Part shown: piece after piece, positions 1 through 8,871 of the stretch | How the letters are laid out: every line of letters begins with the position of its first letter | Numbering within the stretch: the stretch's first letter is position 1 | Assembly (NCBI RefSeq): GCF_004564355.1 | Contig: NZ_CP038266.1 | Location: 2,046,001-2,110,000 of the forward strand | From: Microbacterium wangchenii | GTDB taxonomy: Bacteria; Actinomycetota; Actinomycetes; Actinomycetales; Microbacteriaceae | Reading direction: 5' to 3' | Length of the DNA stretch: 64,000 nt | Made by a program: the position numbers and the translations under genes | Notes under the pieces: model-generated | What the model was told of the DNA's origin: nothing | Database searches by the model: none | Seen by the model: the letters and a program-made list of their open reading frames with translations, nothing else

Positions 1-246
1 CAGCCGGCGCCAGCCCGGCTCCCCCAGCGCCCGGGCGTCGACGCCGTCGACCTCGAGCTCGTCGGCGGTGACGACGGCGCTGGCGGGGGTCAGCCCCAGC
101 AGGGCGCGGGCCGCGAGCGTCTTGCCCGCGCCGGACTCCCCGACGATCGCGAGGCACTCCCCCGGCGCGACGTCGAGGTCCACCCCGTCCACGACGGCGG
201 ATGCTCCGAACGCGACGCGCAGGCCCCGCACCCGCAGCCCGGTCAT
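1..246 (-). CDS. Peptide-type ABC importer ATP-binding protein (3' part cut off by window edge)
   Basis: The visible 82 residues are the N-terminus of an ABC ATPase. The Walker A motif GESGAGKT lies near residue 37, preceded by the usual beta-strand ending LAIVGE. The rest, including Walker B and the signature motif, lies outside the window. The ATG overlaps the stop of the upstream permease as ATGA (244-246), so it is translationally coupled to it. From the neighbours (two DppB/DppC-like permeases and a family-5 binding protein) it should energise import of peptides or a similar solute at the cytoplasmic membrane. The substrate cannot be told from sequence. The gene may be a fused double ATPase (DppDF type); the visible part does not decide this. 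Confidence 0.85.
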   Translation of the reverse strand, partial: MTGLRVRGLRVAFGASAVVDGVDLDVAPGECLAIVGESGAGKTLAARALLGLTPASAVVTADELEVDGVDARALGEPGWRRL

Positions 247-1055
247 GGCGTCCGCCCGTCCGCGCGGGCTCGGAGGGTGCGGCCCGCAACCGTCGCCGCC
301 ACCACCGTGAGGGTGATCGCGACGCCGGGGAAGACGGCGACCCACCACGCCTGCCCCAGCACGTTCCGCCCGCCCGAGAGCATCAGCCCCCACTCGGGGG
401 TGGGCTCGGTCGGGCCCAGGCCCAGGAAGCTCAAGCCGGCCGCGGCCAGGATGCTGGAGCCGATGCCGATCGTCGCGAGCACGCTGAGGGCGCCCAGCAC
501 GGCCGGAAGCACGTGCCGCGCGAATGCCGCCGGCGCCGGCACACCCAGGATCCGAGCGGCCTCGACGTGCTCTGCGGTGCGCAGCGTCCGGGTCTGCGCA
601 CGAGCCAGACGCACATACACGGGGATCGCGGCGATCGTCACGGCGATGGCGACGTTGGCGCTGCCGGGGCCGAGGACGGCCACGACCACGAGCGCGATCA
701 GGAACTCCGGGAAGGCCAGCAGCACGTCGGTGGCACGCATGGCCACCGCATCCACCAGTCGAGGCGCGACGCCCGACAGCGCCCCGATCACGAGGCCGAT
801 CGCGAGAGCGAGGCTCGTCGCCAGCAGCCCGATCCCGAGGGACCGCGACGCGCCGTACACGACGCGGGAGTACACGTCGCGCCCGCTCTGGTCGGTGCCG
901 AAGAAGTGCTCGGCGCTGGGAGGAAGAAGCGCCTGCGTGACGTCGGTCTGCAGCGGGTCGGCCGTCGCGAACACCTGCGGTGCGACGGCCATCAGCGCCA
1001 CCACGACCAGCACCGCCACCGCGGCGCTGAGCCGCACGCGCCCCCCGACGCTCAT
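243..1055 (-). CDS. ABC transporter permease, DppC/OppC type
   Basis: This 270-residue integral membrane protein belongs to the BPD_transp_1 family. FGTDQSGRDVYSR at residues 52-64 is the typical DppC/OppC signature after the first transmembrane helix. The EAA loop that contacts the ATPase starts at Glu165 (VEAARILG), and further hydrophobic helices follow at about 76-96, 113-130, 133-150, 185-212 and 236-258. I chose the ATG at 1055 because it overlaps the preceding permease stop by four bases (ATGA); a longer open frame exists upstream but runs antiparallel to that gene's coding frame. It should form the heterodimeric channel of a peptide/nickel-type importer with the next gene. Confidence 0.88.
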   Translation of the reverse strand: MSVGGRVRLSAAVAVLVVVALMAVAPQVFATADPLQTDVTQALLPPSAEHFFGTDQSGRDVYSRVVYGASRSLGIGLLATSLALAIGLVIGALSGVAPRLVDAVAMRATDVLLAFPEFLIALVVVAVLGPGSANVAIAVTIAAIPVYVRLARAQTRTLRTAEHVEAARILGVPAPAAFARHVLPAVLGALSVLATIGIGSSILAAAGLSFLGLGPTEPTPEWGLMLSGGRNVLGQAWWVAVFPGVAITLTVVAATVAGRTLRARADGRTP

Positions 1056-2026
1056 GACACGCTCCGCACCCGCGCGGCCGTGGCGCCGGCATCGCGCAAG
1101 CGCGGATCGAGGATCGGGTACAGCAGCTCGACGACCAGCGTGACCACCACGAAGACCAGCGCGCTCAGCAGGATGATCCCCGTGACCACCGGCAGGTCGC
1201 GATCGGTGATGGCAGACAGGGTGACCCTGCCCAGGCCCGGCCGCGCGAAGACCGTCTCCACCAGCACGGCCCCGCCCAGGAGCGATCCCACGAAGTACGC
1301 CGCGAGGGTGACGGCCCCCGTCGCGCCATGGCGCAGGGTGTGGTGCAGCGTGAGCCACGCGGTACCGGCACCCCGTGCGCGCACCGTGGTCGCGAAGGGC
1401 TGGCGTTCGGCCGCTTCGATCCCGTCCCGCAGCACCTGCCCTAGGAGGGCGGCCACCGGCAGGGCGAGGGTCACGGCGGGGAGCACGAGAGTCGCCGGGT
1501 TGCGGGTGCCGGACACCGGGAACCATCCGAGCCCGAACGCGAAGACGCTCAGCAGCACGAGTCCGATCCAGAAGACCGGGGACGACAGGATGATGAGCTC
1601 CACGGTCGCGACCGTGCCGCGCGCGACGCGCCCCCGCGCCAGGAGCGCGACGGCGAGCGCCAGCACCGCGGCCAGAAGGAGCGCCGTCGCCGTCAGCTGC
1701 AGCGTGGGCGCCAGTTGCCGGCCGATCACCTCGGCCACCGGCATCCGCAGCTGATACGACTCCCCCAGGTCTCCGCGCAGCAGACCGCCGAGGTACGCGA
1801 TGTACTGCTCCCACGGCGGTCGATCCAGGCCCAGCTCGGCGCGGATGCCGTCTTTGACGGCGTCGCTCACCTGCGCCTGCGGCCCGAGCATGACGTCGAC
1901 CGGATCTCCGGGGATCAGCCGGAACGCGATGAACGCGAGCGTCGCAGCCCCCCACAGCACCACGACGACGGAGACGGCCATGCGCCCCAGGCGCGCCAGC
2001 ACGCGCGCAGCACCGTCGCGGGTCAT
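1052..2026 (-). CDS. ABC transporter permease, DppB/OppB type
   Basis: This 324-residue membrane protein is the partner permease. An N-terminal helix lies at about 15-38, RGDLGESY near residue 84 is common in DppB-like proteins, and VETVFARPGLGR near residue 255 is the conserved DppB/OppB motif before the last helices. The start at 2026 is supported by a purine-rich GGAGGAGACG just upstream. It ends in an ATGA overlap with the second permease, so ATPase and permeases form one tightly coupled operon downstream of the binding protein gene. Family and role are clear; the transported compound is not. Confidence 0.88.
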   Translation of the reverse strand: MTRDGAARVLARLGRMAVSVVVVLWGAATLAFIAFRLIPGDPVDVMLGPQAQVSDAVKDGIRAELGLDRPPWEQYIAYLGGLLRGDLGESYQLRMPVAEVIGRQLAPTLQLTATALLLAAVLALAVALLARGRVARGTVATVELIILSSPVFWIGLVLLSVFAFGLGWFPVSGTRNPATLVLPAVTLALPVAALLGQVLRDGIEAAERQPFATTVRARGAGTAWLTLHHTLRHGATGAVTLAAYFVGSLLGGAVLVETVFARPGLGRVTLSAITDRDLPVVTGIILLSALVFVVVTLVVELLYPILDPRLRDAGATAARVRSVS

Positions 2027-2068
2027 CGTCTCCTCCGGACCGGGTGCCCGACGCCGTGCGCGCCGGCG

Positions 2069-3679
2069 TCAGTCCAGCGTGACGTCGTAGAACAGCGGGC
2101 GCCCGTACAGATCGTAGGCGAGCCCGGAGACGGTCTCACCGACGGCTGTGATGAGCGACGGGCTGTACAGCGGCACGATCGCGACGTGCTGGGCGTTCCA
2201 CTGCTGCACCTGCGCGTAGATGTCGGTGCGGGCGTCCTGATCGGTGGTCGCGATGCCCTGCGCGAGCAGGCCGTCCACCGCGGGGTCGCTGACCTGCGAG
2301 GCGTTCTGGAATCCGTCGCTGTGCAGGTGGCTGCGCAGCAGATCCGGATCGACGCCGGAGAAGCCCCAGTCGGTCAGGTCGAAGGTCTTCGGCTCGTACT
2401 GCTCGTTGTAGGCGCCGGGTTCCAGTACTTCACGCACGATCTCGAATCCGACCGCCTTGAGGTCGGACTGGATCGCATTGGCCAGGGCCACGCGGTCATC
2501 CGGCACCGGGGTCCACGCGATCCACCGAGCCGACAGGCGCGCTCCAGCCTTCGTTCGGTAGCCCTCGCTGTCGCGCTCGGTCCACCCGGCCTCATCCAGG
2601 AGCTGCCCTGCCCGCTCGGGGTCGAACTCCCACGTCCCCTCCAGCGAGGGGTCGTACGCGGGCGTCGTGGATCCCAGGATGCTCCATGCGCGCGGGAACT
2701 GCCCGTGGAAGATCTCCGTCACCGCGGTGTCGATGTCGATGGCGCGTGCGAACGCCTGGCGCACGCGCTCATCGGCGAACACGCCGTACGCCTCGTTGAG
2801 GTACAGGGAGTACGGCAGCCCGGGGTACTCCACGGAGTCCACGGTGAGGGAGTCCGGCAGCTCGGCGGCCAGGTTCGGGGGGATGTTGCTGGCCAGGTCG
2901 GCTTCGCCGCTCTCCACGACACCGGCGCGAACGGACGCCTCCGGCAGGATCTCCACGCGCAGGGTCTCGAACTGCGCAGCATCCCCGCCCGACGGGCCCC
3001 ACGCGTAGTCGTCGTTGCGGGTGTACACGATCTCCTGGTCGGGGGTGTACTCCGTCAGCTCGAACGGGCCCGTGCCCACCGTGATCCCGGGGCCGCCGGC
3101 CTTGAGCTGGTCGGCGGACTCCTCCAGCACGGCCGGCGAGTAGAACCCGAGCAGCGCCGTGCTCGCCGCCTGCAGGAACGGCGCGTACGGCTGCGTGAAG
3201 CTCACGCGGACGGTGCTGTCGTCCACGACCTCGGTTCCGGCGTAGAACTCGCCGCCGAGCATGCTCGCCGCCTGGGCCGATGCGGTCTCCGGGTCGGCGA
3301 TGCGATCGAAGTTGGCCTTCACCGCGGCCGCGTCGAAAACCTCGCCGTCGTGGAAGGTGACGCCCTCGCGCAGCGTGAACACGTAGGCGGCGCCGTCGTC
3401 CTCGATCTCCCACTCCTCCGCGAGCCACGGCGAGAACGAGCCGTCCGGCTCCTGGTGCACGAGCGAGTCCAGGACCACGCGCTGGATCATGGCCGAGACA
3501 TCCAGCTGGCTGGTCTGCGGGTCCATGTGCCCGGCGGACAGGTTCGCCCCTTCGATCGCCCAGACCACCTCACCGCCGCCGTCGGCGTCGCCACCGGAGC
3601 CGGCGCACGAGCTGAGAGTCAGTGCCGCGATCGCGGCGAGCGCGGCGGGGAGGAGCCGGCGGAAGCGGGGAGAAGGCAT
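2069..3679 (-). CDS. Extracellular solute-binding lipoprotein (family 5, peptide/nickel type)
   Basis: The protein has 536 residues. It begins with a lipoprotein signal peptide: basic MPSPRFRR, a hydrophobic stretch, then LSSC with the lipidated Cys at residue 25. The mature part matches the SBP_bac_5 family, including VFTLREGVTFHDGEVFDAAA and later VRQAFARAIDID. It should sit on the outer face of the membrane, bind oligopeptides or a related ligand, and deliver it to the two permeases that follow 42 bases downstream. The ATG at 3679 is chosen because the signal peptide begins there and AGG lies about nine bases upstream; an upstream in-frame extension of 47 residues has no signal-like features. 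Confidence 0.88.
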   Translation of the reverse strand: MPSPRFRRLLPAALAAIAALTLSSCAGSGGDADGGGEVVWAIEGANLSAGHMDPQTSQLDVSAMIQRVVLDSLVHQEPDGSFSPWLAEEWEIEDDGAAYVFTLREGVTFHDGEVFDAAAVKANFDRIADPETASAQAASMLGGEFYAGTEVVDDSTVRVSFTQPYAPFLQAASTALLGFYSPAVLEESADQLKAGGPGITVGTGPFELTEYTPDQEIVYTRNDDYAWGPSGGDAAQFETLRVEILPEASVRAGVVESGEADLASNIPPNLAAELPDSLTVDSVEYPGLPYSLYLNEAYGVFADERVRQAFARAIDIDTAVTEIFHGQFPRAWSILGSTTPAYDPSLEGTWEFDPERAGQLLDEAGWTERDSEGYRTKAGARLSARWIAWTPVPDDRVALANAIQSDLKAVGFEIVREVLEPGAYNEQYEPKTFDLTDWGFSGVDPDLLRSHLHSDGFQNASQVSDPAVDGLLAQGIATTDQDARTDIYAQVQQWNAQHVAIVPLYSPSLITAVGETVSGLAYDLYGRPLFYDVTLD

Positions 3680-3800
3680 CGTGGACCTCGAGACAAAGAA
3701 GGGGTGTAGCCAACCGTATCCAATTTCTGGACGCAGTCGATCAACGCGGTCGCACGCCCCCGCATTCCCGCTCGGGCCGAACGCGGCCGTAGCCGAACGA

Positions 3801-3806
3801 TAGAAT
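3801..3806 (+). promoter_or_regulatory. Probable -10 box of valS
   Basis: TAGAAT is a near-consensus actinobacterial -10 hexamer. It lies 58 bases before the valS ATG, leaving a leader of about 50 bases that ends in AGGAG at five-base spacing. No clear -35 is seen. No T-box-like leader is visible. Confidence 0.45.
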
Positions 3807-3864
3807 CGACGGGATCCCACACTCAGGCACGCTCACACAGTGCCGCACATATCCAGGAGACCCG

Positions 3865-6435
3865 ATGGCCGACGCGCACATTCCCGACAAGCCCGCCCTG
3901 GAGGGTCTCGAGCAGAAGTGGGATGCGGCGTGGTCCGCGCAGGGCACGTACCTGTTCGACCGCGCACGCGCACGCGACGCCGGTCGCACCGGCGTCTTCT
4001 CCGTCGACACCCCGCCGCCCACGGCGTCGGGGAGCCTGCACATCGGCCACGTCTTCAGCTACACCCACACCGACGTCAAGGTGCGCTTCGAGCGCATGCG
4101 CGGCAAGACCGTGTTCTACCCGATGGGCTGGGACGACAACGGCCTGCCCACCGAGCGGCGCGTGCAGAACTACTACGGCGTGCGGTGCGACACCTCGCTG
4201 CCGTTCGACCCCGACTTCACTCCTCCGTTCCGCGGCGACGCCAAGAGCCTCAAGCCGGCCGATCAGATCCCGATCAGCCGCCGCAACTTCATCGCGCTGT
4301 GCGAGCAGCTGACCCTCGAGGACGAGAAGCAGTTCGAGGATCTCTTCCGCCAGCTCGGGCTCTCGGTGGACTGGACGCAGACCTACCGGACGATCTCCGA
4401 CGACACCATCCGGACCAGCCAGCTCGCCTTCCTGCGCAATCTCGAGCGCGGTGAGGCGTATCAGTCGATGGCCCCGACGCTGTGGGACATCGACTTCCGC
4501 TCCGCCATCGCCCAGGCCGAACTGGAAGACCGCGACCAGCAGGCGTCCTACCACCGCGTCGCATTCCACAAGACCGACGGATCCGGCGACATCCTCATCG
4601 AGACGACGCGTCCCGAACTCCTCCCCGCATGCGTGGCCCTCGTGGCCAACCCGGACGACGAGCGCTACCAGCCCTACTTCGGCCAGACCGTGCGCACGCC
4701 CCTGTTCGACGTCGAGGTCCCCGTGCTCGCGCACCCGCTCGCGCAGAAGGACAAGGGCACCGGCATCGCCATGATCTGCACCTTCGGCGACGTCACCGAC
4801 ATCATCTGGTGGCGCGAACTGGATCTGCCCAACCGCACGATGCTGGGCAAGGACGGCCGCGTACTCCCCGAGGCTCCCGACGTGATCGTCACGGATGCGG
4901 CGAAGGCGGCGTACGCGGAACTCGCGGGCAAGACCGTCTTCAGCGCCAAGAAGCGCGTCGTGGAACTCCTGCAGGAATCCGGTGAGCTGCTCGAGGTCTC
5001 CAAGCCCTTCACCCACCCGGTGAAGTTCTACGAGAAGGGCGACCGTCCGCTGGAGATCGTCTCCACCCGGCAGTGGTACCTGCGCAACGGCGCCCGTGAC
5101 CCCCAGCTGCGCGAGACCCTCATCGAGATGGGCCGCGGCATGGGCTGGCACCCCGACTTCATGCGCGTCCGATACGAGAACTGGACGAACGGCCTCACCG
5201 GCGACTGGCTCGTCTCGCGCCAGCGCTTCTTCGGCGTGCCTATCCCGGTCTGGTACGCCCTCGACGAGAACGGTGAGCGCGACTACGACCGCGTCCTGAC
5301 GCCCGACCCGGCGCGTCTCCCGGTCGACCCGACCACGGACGCACCCGACGGCTACACCGAGGATCAGCGCGGCGTGCCCGGAGGGTTCGAGGGCGAGAAG
5401 GACATCTTCGACACGTGGGCGACGTCCTCCCTCACGCCGCAGCTGGCCGGCGGATGGCAGCGCGACGAGGAGCTGTGGAACCTCGTCGCCCCGTTCGACC
5501 TGCGCCCGCAGGGGCAGGACATCATCCGCACGTGGCTGTTCTCCACGATGGTGCGCAGCGTCCTGGAGGACCACCGCGCACCGTGGACGGATGCGGCCAT
5601 CTCCGGCTTCATCGTCGACCCCGACCGCAAGAAGATGTCCAAGTCCAAGGGCAACGTGGTGACGCCCGCCGACATCCTCGACGCGCACGGAACCGACGCG
5701 GTGCGCTACTGGGCCGCATCCAGCCGCCTCGGCGCCGACGCGGCGTTCGACCCGCAGAACCCGACGCAGGTCAAGATCGGGCGTCGCCTCGCGATCAAGC
5801 TGCTCAACGCCGCCAAGTTCGTCCTGTCCTTCCCCGTGCCCGAAGGGGCGGAGGTCACGCACGCACTGGATGCGTCGATGCTCGCCGCGCTCGACCGGGT
5901 CGTCCGGGATGCGACCAAGGCGTTCGACGCGTACGACCACGCGCGCGCTCTGGAAGTGACCGAGGCGTTCTTCTGGACGTTCTGCGACGACTATCTCGAA
6001 CTGGTGAAGGAGCGCGCGTACGACCGCACGGATGCGGGTCAGGCGTCCGCAGCCCTCGCGCTGCGCACGGCGCTGTCCACTCTCGTCCGCCTGTTCGCCC
6101 CGGTGCTCGCCTTCGCCGCGGAGGAGACGTGGTCGTGGTTCAACGAAGGATCGGTGCACACCGCGACCTGGCCTGAGCAGCTCGGCATCGACGGCGACCC
6201 TGCGGTCCTGTCCGCCGTCGGCGAGGCCCTCATCGGCATCCGCCGCGCCAAGACCGAGGCCAAGGTGTCGCAGAAGACCGCGGTCGCCTCGATCACGATC
6301 GCCTCGCCGCGCGCGGACGCCCTGCGACTGGCGGAGGGCGATCTGCGGGCGGTCGGTCGCATCGAGCAGCTCGAGATCATCGACGGGGAGGCGACGGCCG
6401 TCGTCGCCATCACGCTGAGCCCGCAGGAGGACTGA
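3865..6435 (+). CDS. valS: Valyl-tRNA synthetase
   Basis: This 856-residue class I aminoacyl-tRNA synthetase charges tRNA-Val with valine and has an editing domain for threonine. The HIGH signature is LHIGH at residues 58-62 and KMSKS is at 590-594, followed by GNVVTPADI. The intervening region (about 150-400) is the CP1 editing domain and the C-terminal third is the anticodon-binding alpha-helical domain. It is shorter than typical proteobacterial ValRS but normal for the compact actinobacterial form. An AGGAG ribosome-binding site precedes the ATG. The stop overlaps the next small ORF by one base. Confidence 0.96.
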   Translation: MADAHIPDKPALEGLEQKWDAAWSAQGTYLFDRARARDAGRTGVFSVDTPPPTASGSLHIGHVFSYTHTDVKVRFERMRGKTVFYPMGWDDNGLPTERRVQNYYGVRCDTSLPFDPDFTPPFRGDAKSLKPADQIPISRRNFIALCEQLTLEDEKQFEDLFRQLGLSVDWTQTYRTISDDTIRTSQLAFLRNLERGEAYQSMAPTLWDIDFRSAIAQAELEDRDQQASYHRVAFHKTDGSGDILIETTRPELLPACVALVANPDDERYQPYFGQTVRTPLFDVEVPVLAHPLAQKDKGTGIAMICTFGDVTDIIWWRELDLPNRTMLGKDGRVLPEAPDVIVTDAAKAAYAELAGKTVFSAKKRVVELLQESGELLEVSKPFTHPVKFYEKGDRPLEIVSTRQWYLRNGARDPQLRETLIEMGRGMGWHPDFMRVRYENWTNGLTGDWLVSRQRFFGVPIPVWYALDENGERDYDRVLTPDPARLPVDPTTDAPDGYTEDQRGVPGGFEGEKDIFDTWATSSLTPQLAGGWQRDEELWNLVAPFDLRPQGQDIIRTWLFSTMVRSVLEDHRAPWTDAAISGFIVDPDRKKMSKSKGNVVTPADILDAHGTDAVRYWAASSRLGADAAFDPQNPTQVKIGRRLAIKLLNAAKFVLSFPVPEGAEVTHALDASMLAALDRVVRDATKAFDAYDHARALEVTEAFFWTFCDDYLELVKERAYDRTDAGQASAALALRTALSTLVRLFAPVLAFAAEETWSWFNEGSVHTATWPEQLGIDGDPAVLSAVGEALIGIRRAKTEAKVSQKTAVASITIASPRADALRLAEGDLRAVGRIEQLEIIDGEATAVVAITLSPQED

Positions 6436-6686
6436 TGCAGCTGGGAACACGTTGGAGCATGGGTGAGCGGCCCCCGGCAGCGGTGCCGGAGGCGTTGCAC
6501 GCTCAGATCGCTGCTGTGGAGCGCCTGATCCCGGCCGACCAGCTGGCCCACCAGCCCACGCCGCGATGGACGCTGACGTGGCTCGAGCACCGGCCCGTCG
6601 CGGAGTTGGACACCGGCGTGATCGTCACGCTGAGTCCTGACGGGGAGGTCGTCGTCCGCAAGGACGACGACACCGGGATCTCTTAG
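6435..6686 (+). CDS. Small conserved-looking protein translationally coupled to valS
   Basis: This 83-residue protein of unknown function starts at the last base of the valS stop codon (TGATG), which implies re-initiation by ribosomes finishing valS. It has no transmembrane segment, no cysteine and no recognised motif. It is fairly Trp-rich for its size ([16 protein letters not shown]) and ends in a charged [12 protein letters not shown]. The 3' end overlaps the stop of the convergent MFS gene by four bases, in the shared tetranucleotide TTAG. I do not recognise the family. Its coding status rests on the coupling and codon bias. Confidence 0.6.
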   Translation: MQLGTRWSMGERPPAAVPEALHAQIAAVERLIPADQLAHQPTPRWTLTWLEHRPVAELDTGVIVTLSPDGEVVVRKDDDTGIS

Positions 6687-7951
6687 CCCTCACCCACGGA
6701 TGCGGCGTCGGCCTCGGCGCCGGCTTCCCGGGTGCCGCGGATGAGCAGGCGCGCGCTCACGAGCGCGGCGACCAGGACGACGCCGGCGGCGATGGCGAAC
6801 GGCAGGCGCAGATCGAACCGGGCCACCCATCCGCCGATCACCGTCGCGATGGGGAACAGTCCCCACGTCAGCATGCGATTCACTCCCAGCACGCGTCCGA
6901 ACAGGTGTCCCGGCACGATCTGCTGGCGAAGCGCGCCCCACGGCACGTTCCAGATGGAGACGGCGAAGGCGAACACCGCGTACGACGCCGCCGCCGGCAG
7001 GGGACCCGGCGCCAGCCACGTGCACGCCAGGCCCACGGCGCACACGAGGTTCGCACTGAACATCACCGCTCCTCGTCCGAATCGCTCGACCAGTCGCGAT
7101 GCGACGAGGGCGCCGAGCACGGCTCCGACGCCGATCCCCGCCGTGACGAAGCCGATCGCCGCCGGGGGCACGTGCTGCTCGTCGAGGAAGTACAGCACCA
7201 TGGTGGCCTGCGCGAACGTCAGCGCGGAGCCGATGACCGAGGTGAACACCACCATGGCGCGCAGATAACGGTGCCGCCACAGGTAGCGGAGCGCCTCGCG
7301 CGCGGGCACCGCGGCAGGGACGGCCTCGCCCGGGTCGGGTCCACGCAGCGGCCGCGCAGCGGTGGCCGGCAGCAGCAGGGCGAGCAGCACCGGCACGACG
7401 AATCCCACGGCGCCGGCCCACAGCGGCACAGCGATGGCCACGCCGAACAGCACGCCGCCCACCGGTGCGGCCACGAAGCTGTCGATCGTCACCTGAGCGG
7501 TCTGGATGCGTCCGTTCGCGCGGTCGAGCTGATCCCGGCGCACCACGCCGGGCACCACGGCGTTGGTGGCGTTGTCGAACAGCGTCTCCCCCACGCCGAA
7601 CAGCAGTGTGCCGATCAGCAGGGCCGTGATGTCGAGGGTGCCCCACACCGCGCACAGCGAGAGCCACAGCGCCACGGCCGCGCGCAGCCCGTTGGCGACG
7701 GCCATCACGACGCGTCGATCGAATCGGTCGACGACCATGCCGGCGGGAAGCCCGAACACCAGCCACGGGAGGAAGGACACCGCCGACAGCAGCGCGATCA
7801 GCAGCGGGTCGCCGGTGAGCGTCGTGGCCACCAGTGGGACGGCGATGCGGCCGATGCCGTCCGCGAGGTTGCTGAAGGCGGCAGCCGTCCACAGCTTCCC
7901 GAAGTCGCGTCCCAGCGGCTTTCGACGCCCGGCACCGGCCGACACGGTCAC
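6683..7951 (-). CDS. MFS transporter (multidrug / EntS-like exporter family)
   Basis: The 422-residue protein has about twelve hydrophobic helices. In the first half, [21 protein letters not shown] is the loop 2-3 motif A of the drug:proton antiporter MFS_3 type. The GTG at 7951 is chosen because GAGG lies seven bases upstream; the longer frame to 8023 would overlap the small upstream gene. It is the last gene of an arsR / 71-aa protein / MFS operon, so it is probably induced when the repressor releases its operator. Export of a toxic compound is the likely role. The compound is unknown. Confidence 0.82.
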   Translation of the reverse strand: MTVSAGAGRRKPLGRDFGKLWTAAAFSNLADGIGRIAVPLVATTLTGDPLLIALLSAVSFLPWLVFGLPAGMVVDRFDRRVVMAVANGLRAAVALWLSLCAVWGTLDITALLIGTLLFGVGETLFDNATNAVVPGVVRRDQLDRANGRIQTAQVTIDSFVAAPVGGVLFGVAIAVPLWAGAVGFVVPVLLALLLPATAARPLRGPDPGEAVPAAVPAREALRYLWRHRYLRAMVVFTSVIGSALTFAQATMVLYFLDEQHVPPAAIGFVTAGIGVGAVLGALVASRLVERFGRGAVMFSANLVCAVGLACTWLAPGPLPAAASYAVFAFAVSIWNVPWGALRQQIVPGHLFGRVLGVNRMLTWGLFPIATVIGGWVARFDLRLPFAIAAGVVLVAALVSARLLIRGTREAGAEADAASVGEG

Positions 7952-7955
7952 ACGG

Positions 7956-8171
7956 TCACCTCGGAAGAAGTCCCATGTGCACCGCGGCGGCGTGCTCGTG
8001 CATGCGCGGCATCCGGCCCGCACCCGGGTGGGCAGTCGCGGCGGAGCGCTCGGCTCGAGCGTGGATGCGGGCCTGAGCGACGCGCTCCAGTTCGCGGGCG
8101 AGCCACAGGAGCAGCCGATCGGCGGACGACGGCGCGAGCGAGCGAGGGGTGGTCGATGCGAGGGAGGTCAT
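7956..8171 (-). CDS. 71-aa small protein between repressor and exporter genes
   Basis: This short ORF starts one base after the arsR-type gene stop (TGAGATG) and ends four bases before the MFS GTG, so it fits the operon exactly. GGAG from the end of the repressor gene can serve as its ribosome-binding site. The protein starts [20 protein letters not shown] and then has an amphipathic [20 protein letters not shown] helix and a His-rich tail. It has no cysteine and no clear transmembrane helix. I do not recognise a function; a small accessory protein of the exporter or its regulator is inferred from context only. Confidence 0.6.
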   Translation of the reverse strand: MTSLASTTPRSLAPSSADRLLLWLARELERVAQARIHARAERSAATAHPGAGRMPRMHEHAAAVHMGLLPR

Positions 8172-8172
8172 C

Positions 8173-8781
8173 TCAGGCTCCTTCCGGGGGCAGCGGGAAG
8201 ACGTCGGATCGAATGGTCACGGGCCGCACGTCTTCGCCCTGCTGATCGCGATAGGTGTCGACGGTCTCGTCGATGATGGTCTGGATGCGGCGGGTGAGGT
8301 CTGCCAGCTGTGCCGCGGTCAGCCGCGCCGTGCCCGAGGAGATGATCGAACCCTCGCGCCACTGCTCCGGCTCGGTGTCCATCGCGGTGGCGACCCATGC
8401 CATGAGCTGCTGATGGCGCCGGTTGAGGGTCTCGGTCATGACCACCTGCATGGCTGCGCGACCCGCCGGCGTGCGTGCGGCTTCTGGGGCGGAGAGCTCA
8501 ACGCCGCCGATGGGGCGCTCCCACCACCGCTCCCGCGCGGTGCCGCGTCCGGGCACCTCCCGGATCAGGTCCTGGCGCGCCAGCGCGCGCAGGTGGTAGC
8601 TCGTCGCGCCGGAGGACTCCCCCGTCAGCGCCGCGAGTGAACTGGAGGTCTGCGGACCGTACTGGCTGAGGATGTCGTAGATCTGAACGCGCAGCGGATG
8701 AGCCAGCGCACGCAGGGCTCCCGCATCCAGCACCCGCGTGGCGGGCTCCCGTGATGCCCGGCCACTCGTCCCGTCGTCCAT
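8173..8781 (-). CDS. ArsR-type winged-helix transcriptional regulator
   Basis: The protein has 202 residues. The N-terminal winged helix begins LDAGALRALAHPLRVQIYDIL, continues GPQTSSSLAALTGESSGATSYHLRALARQDLI (recognition helix) and a wing ending in a WWERP segment, as in ArsR/YcaQ-like repressors. The C-terminal half is an alpha-helical ligand or dimer domain without obvious metal-binding Cys pairs, so a small organic ligand is more likely than a metal. The ATG at 8781 is fixed by a -10 box seven bases upstream; in-frame codons to 8817 lie inside the promoter. It probably represses its own operon with the MFS exporter by binding the TTGCAA array. Confidence 0.82.
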   Translation of the reverse strand: MDDGTSGRASREPATRVLDAGALRALAHPLRVQIYDILSQYGPQTSSSLAALTGESSGATSYHLRALARQDLIREVPGRGTARERWWERPIGGVELSAPEAARTPAGRAAMQVVMTETLNRRHQQLMAWVATAMDTEPEQWREGSIISSGTARLTAAQLADLTRRIQTIIDETVDTYRDQQGEDVRPVTIRSDVFPLPPEGA

Positions 8782-8783
8782 AC

Positions 8784-8831
8784 TTGCAAAGCTATCTTTG
8801 CAAGCTGACTTTTGCAAGGGCTTCTTTGCAT
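8784..8831. promoter_or_regulatory. Phased operator: four TTGCAA-like half-sites every 14 bp
   Basis: TTGCAA occurs at 8784-8789, 8798-8803 and 8812-8817, and TTGCAT at 8826-8831, each exactly 14 bases from the last. The first two are halves of a perfect 8+8 dyad (TTGCAAAG, CTAT, CTTTGCAA; 8784-8803). The array overlaps the arsR promoter and lies 29-76 bases before the divergent dipeptidase start at 8872. It is the likely binding site of the adjacent regulator. Confidence 0.75.
8789..8817 (-). promoter_or_regulatory. Promoter of the arsR / MFS operon
   Basis: Read on the minus strand, TTGCAA (8817-8812) as -35 and TAGCTT (8794-8789) as -10 are separated by 17 bp. The ATG follows after seven bases, so the mRNA is probably leaderless. 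Both hexamers lie within operator half-sites, so repressor binding would directly block RNA polymerase. Confidence 0.65.
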
Positions 8832-8859
8832 AGACGCTTCGTGTCCGGCGCCTCGTCGC

Positions 8860-8865
8860 TACGCT
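8860..8865 (+). promoter_or_regulatory. -10 box (leaderless) of the M3 peptidase gene
   Basis: TACGCT is followed by six bases and the ATG at 8872. The spacing fits a leaderless transcript and selects this ATG over the in-frame ATG at 8812, which would lie upstream of the start of transcription. Confidence 0.5.
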
Positions 8866-8871
8866 GGCGGA

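Noticed and set aside
3807..3864. T-box or other aminoacylation-sensing leader before valS
   Set aside because: The leader is only about 50 bases, with no specifier stem, T-box sequence or terminator/antiterminator pair.
3823..6450. Long minus-strand open frame (875 codons) opposite valS
   Set aside because: It is a GC-driven antisense shadow: Arg/Gly/Val-rich composition without domains, while valS on the other strand has all catalytic motifs.
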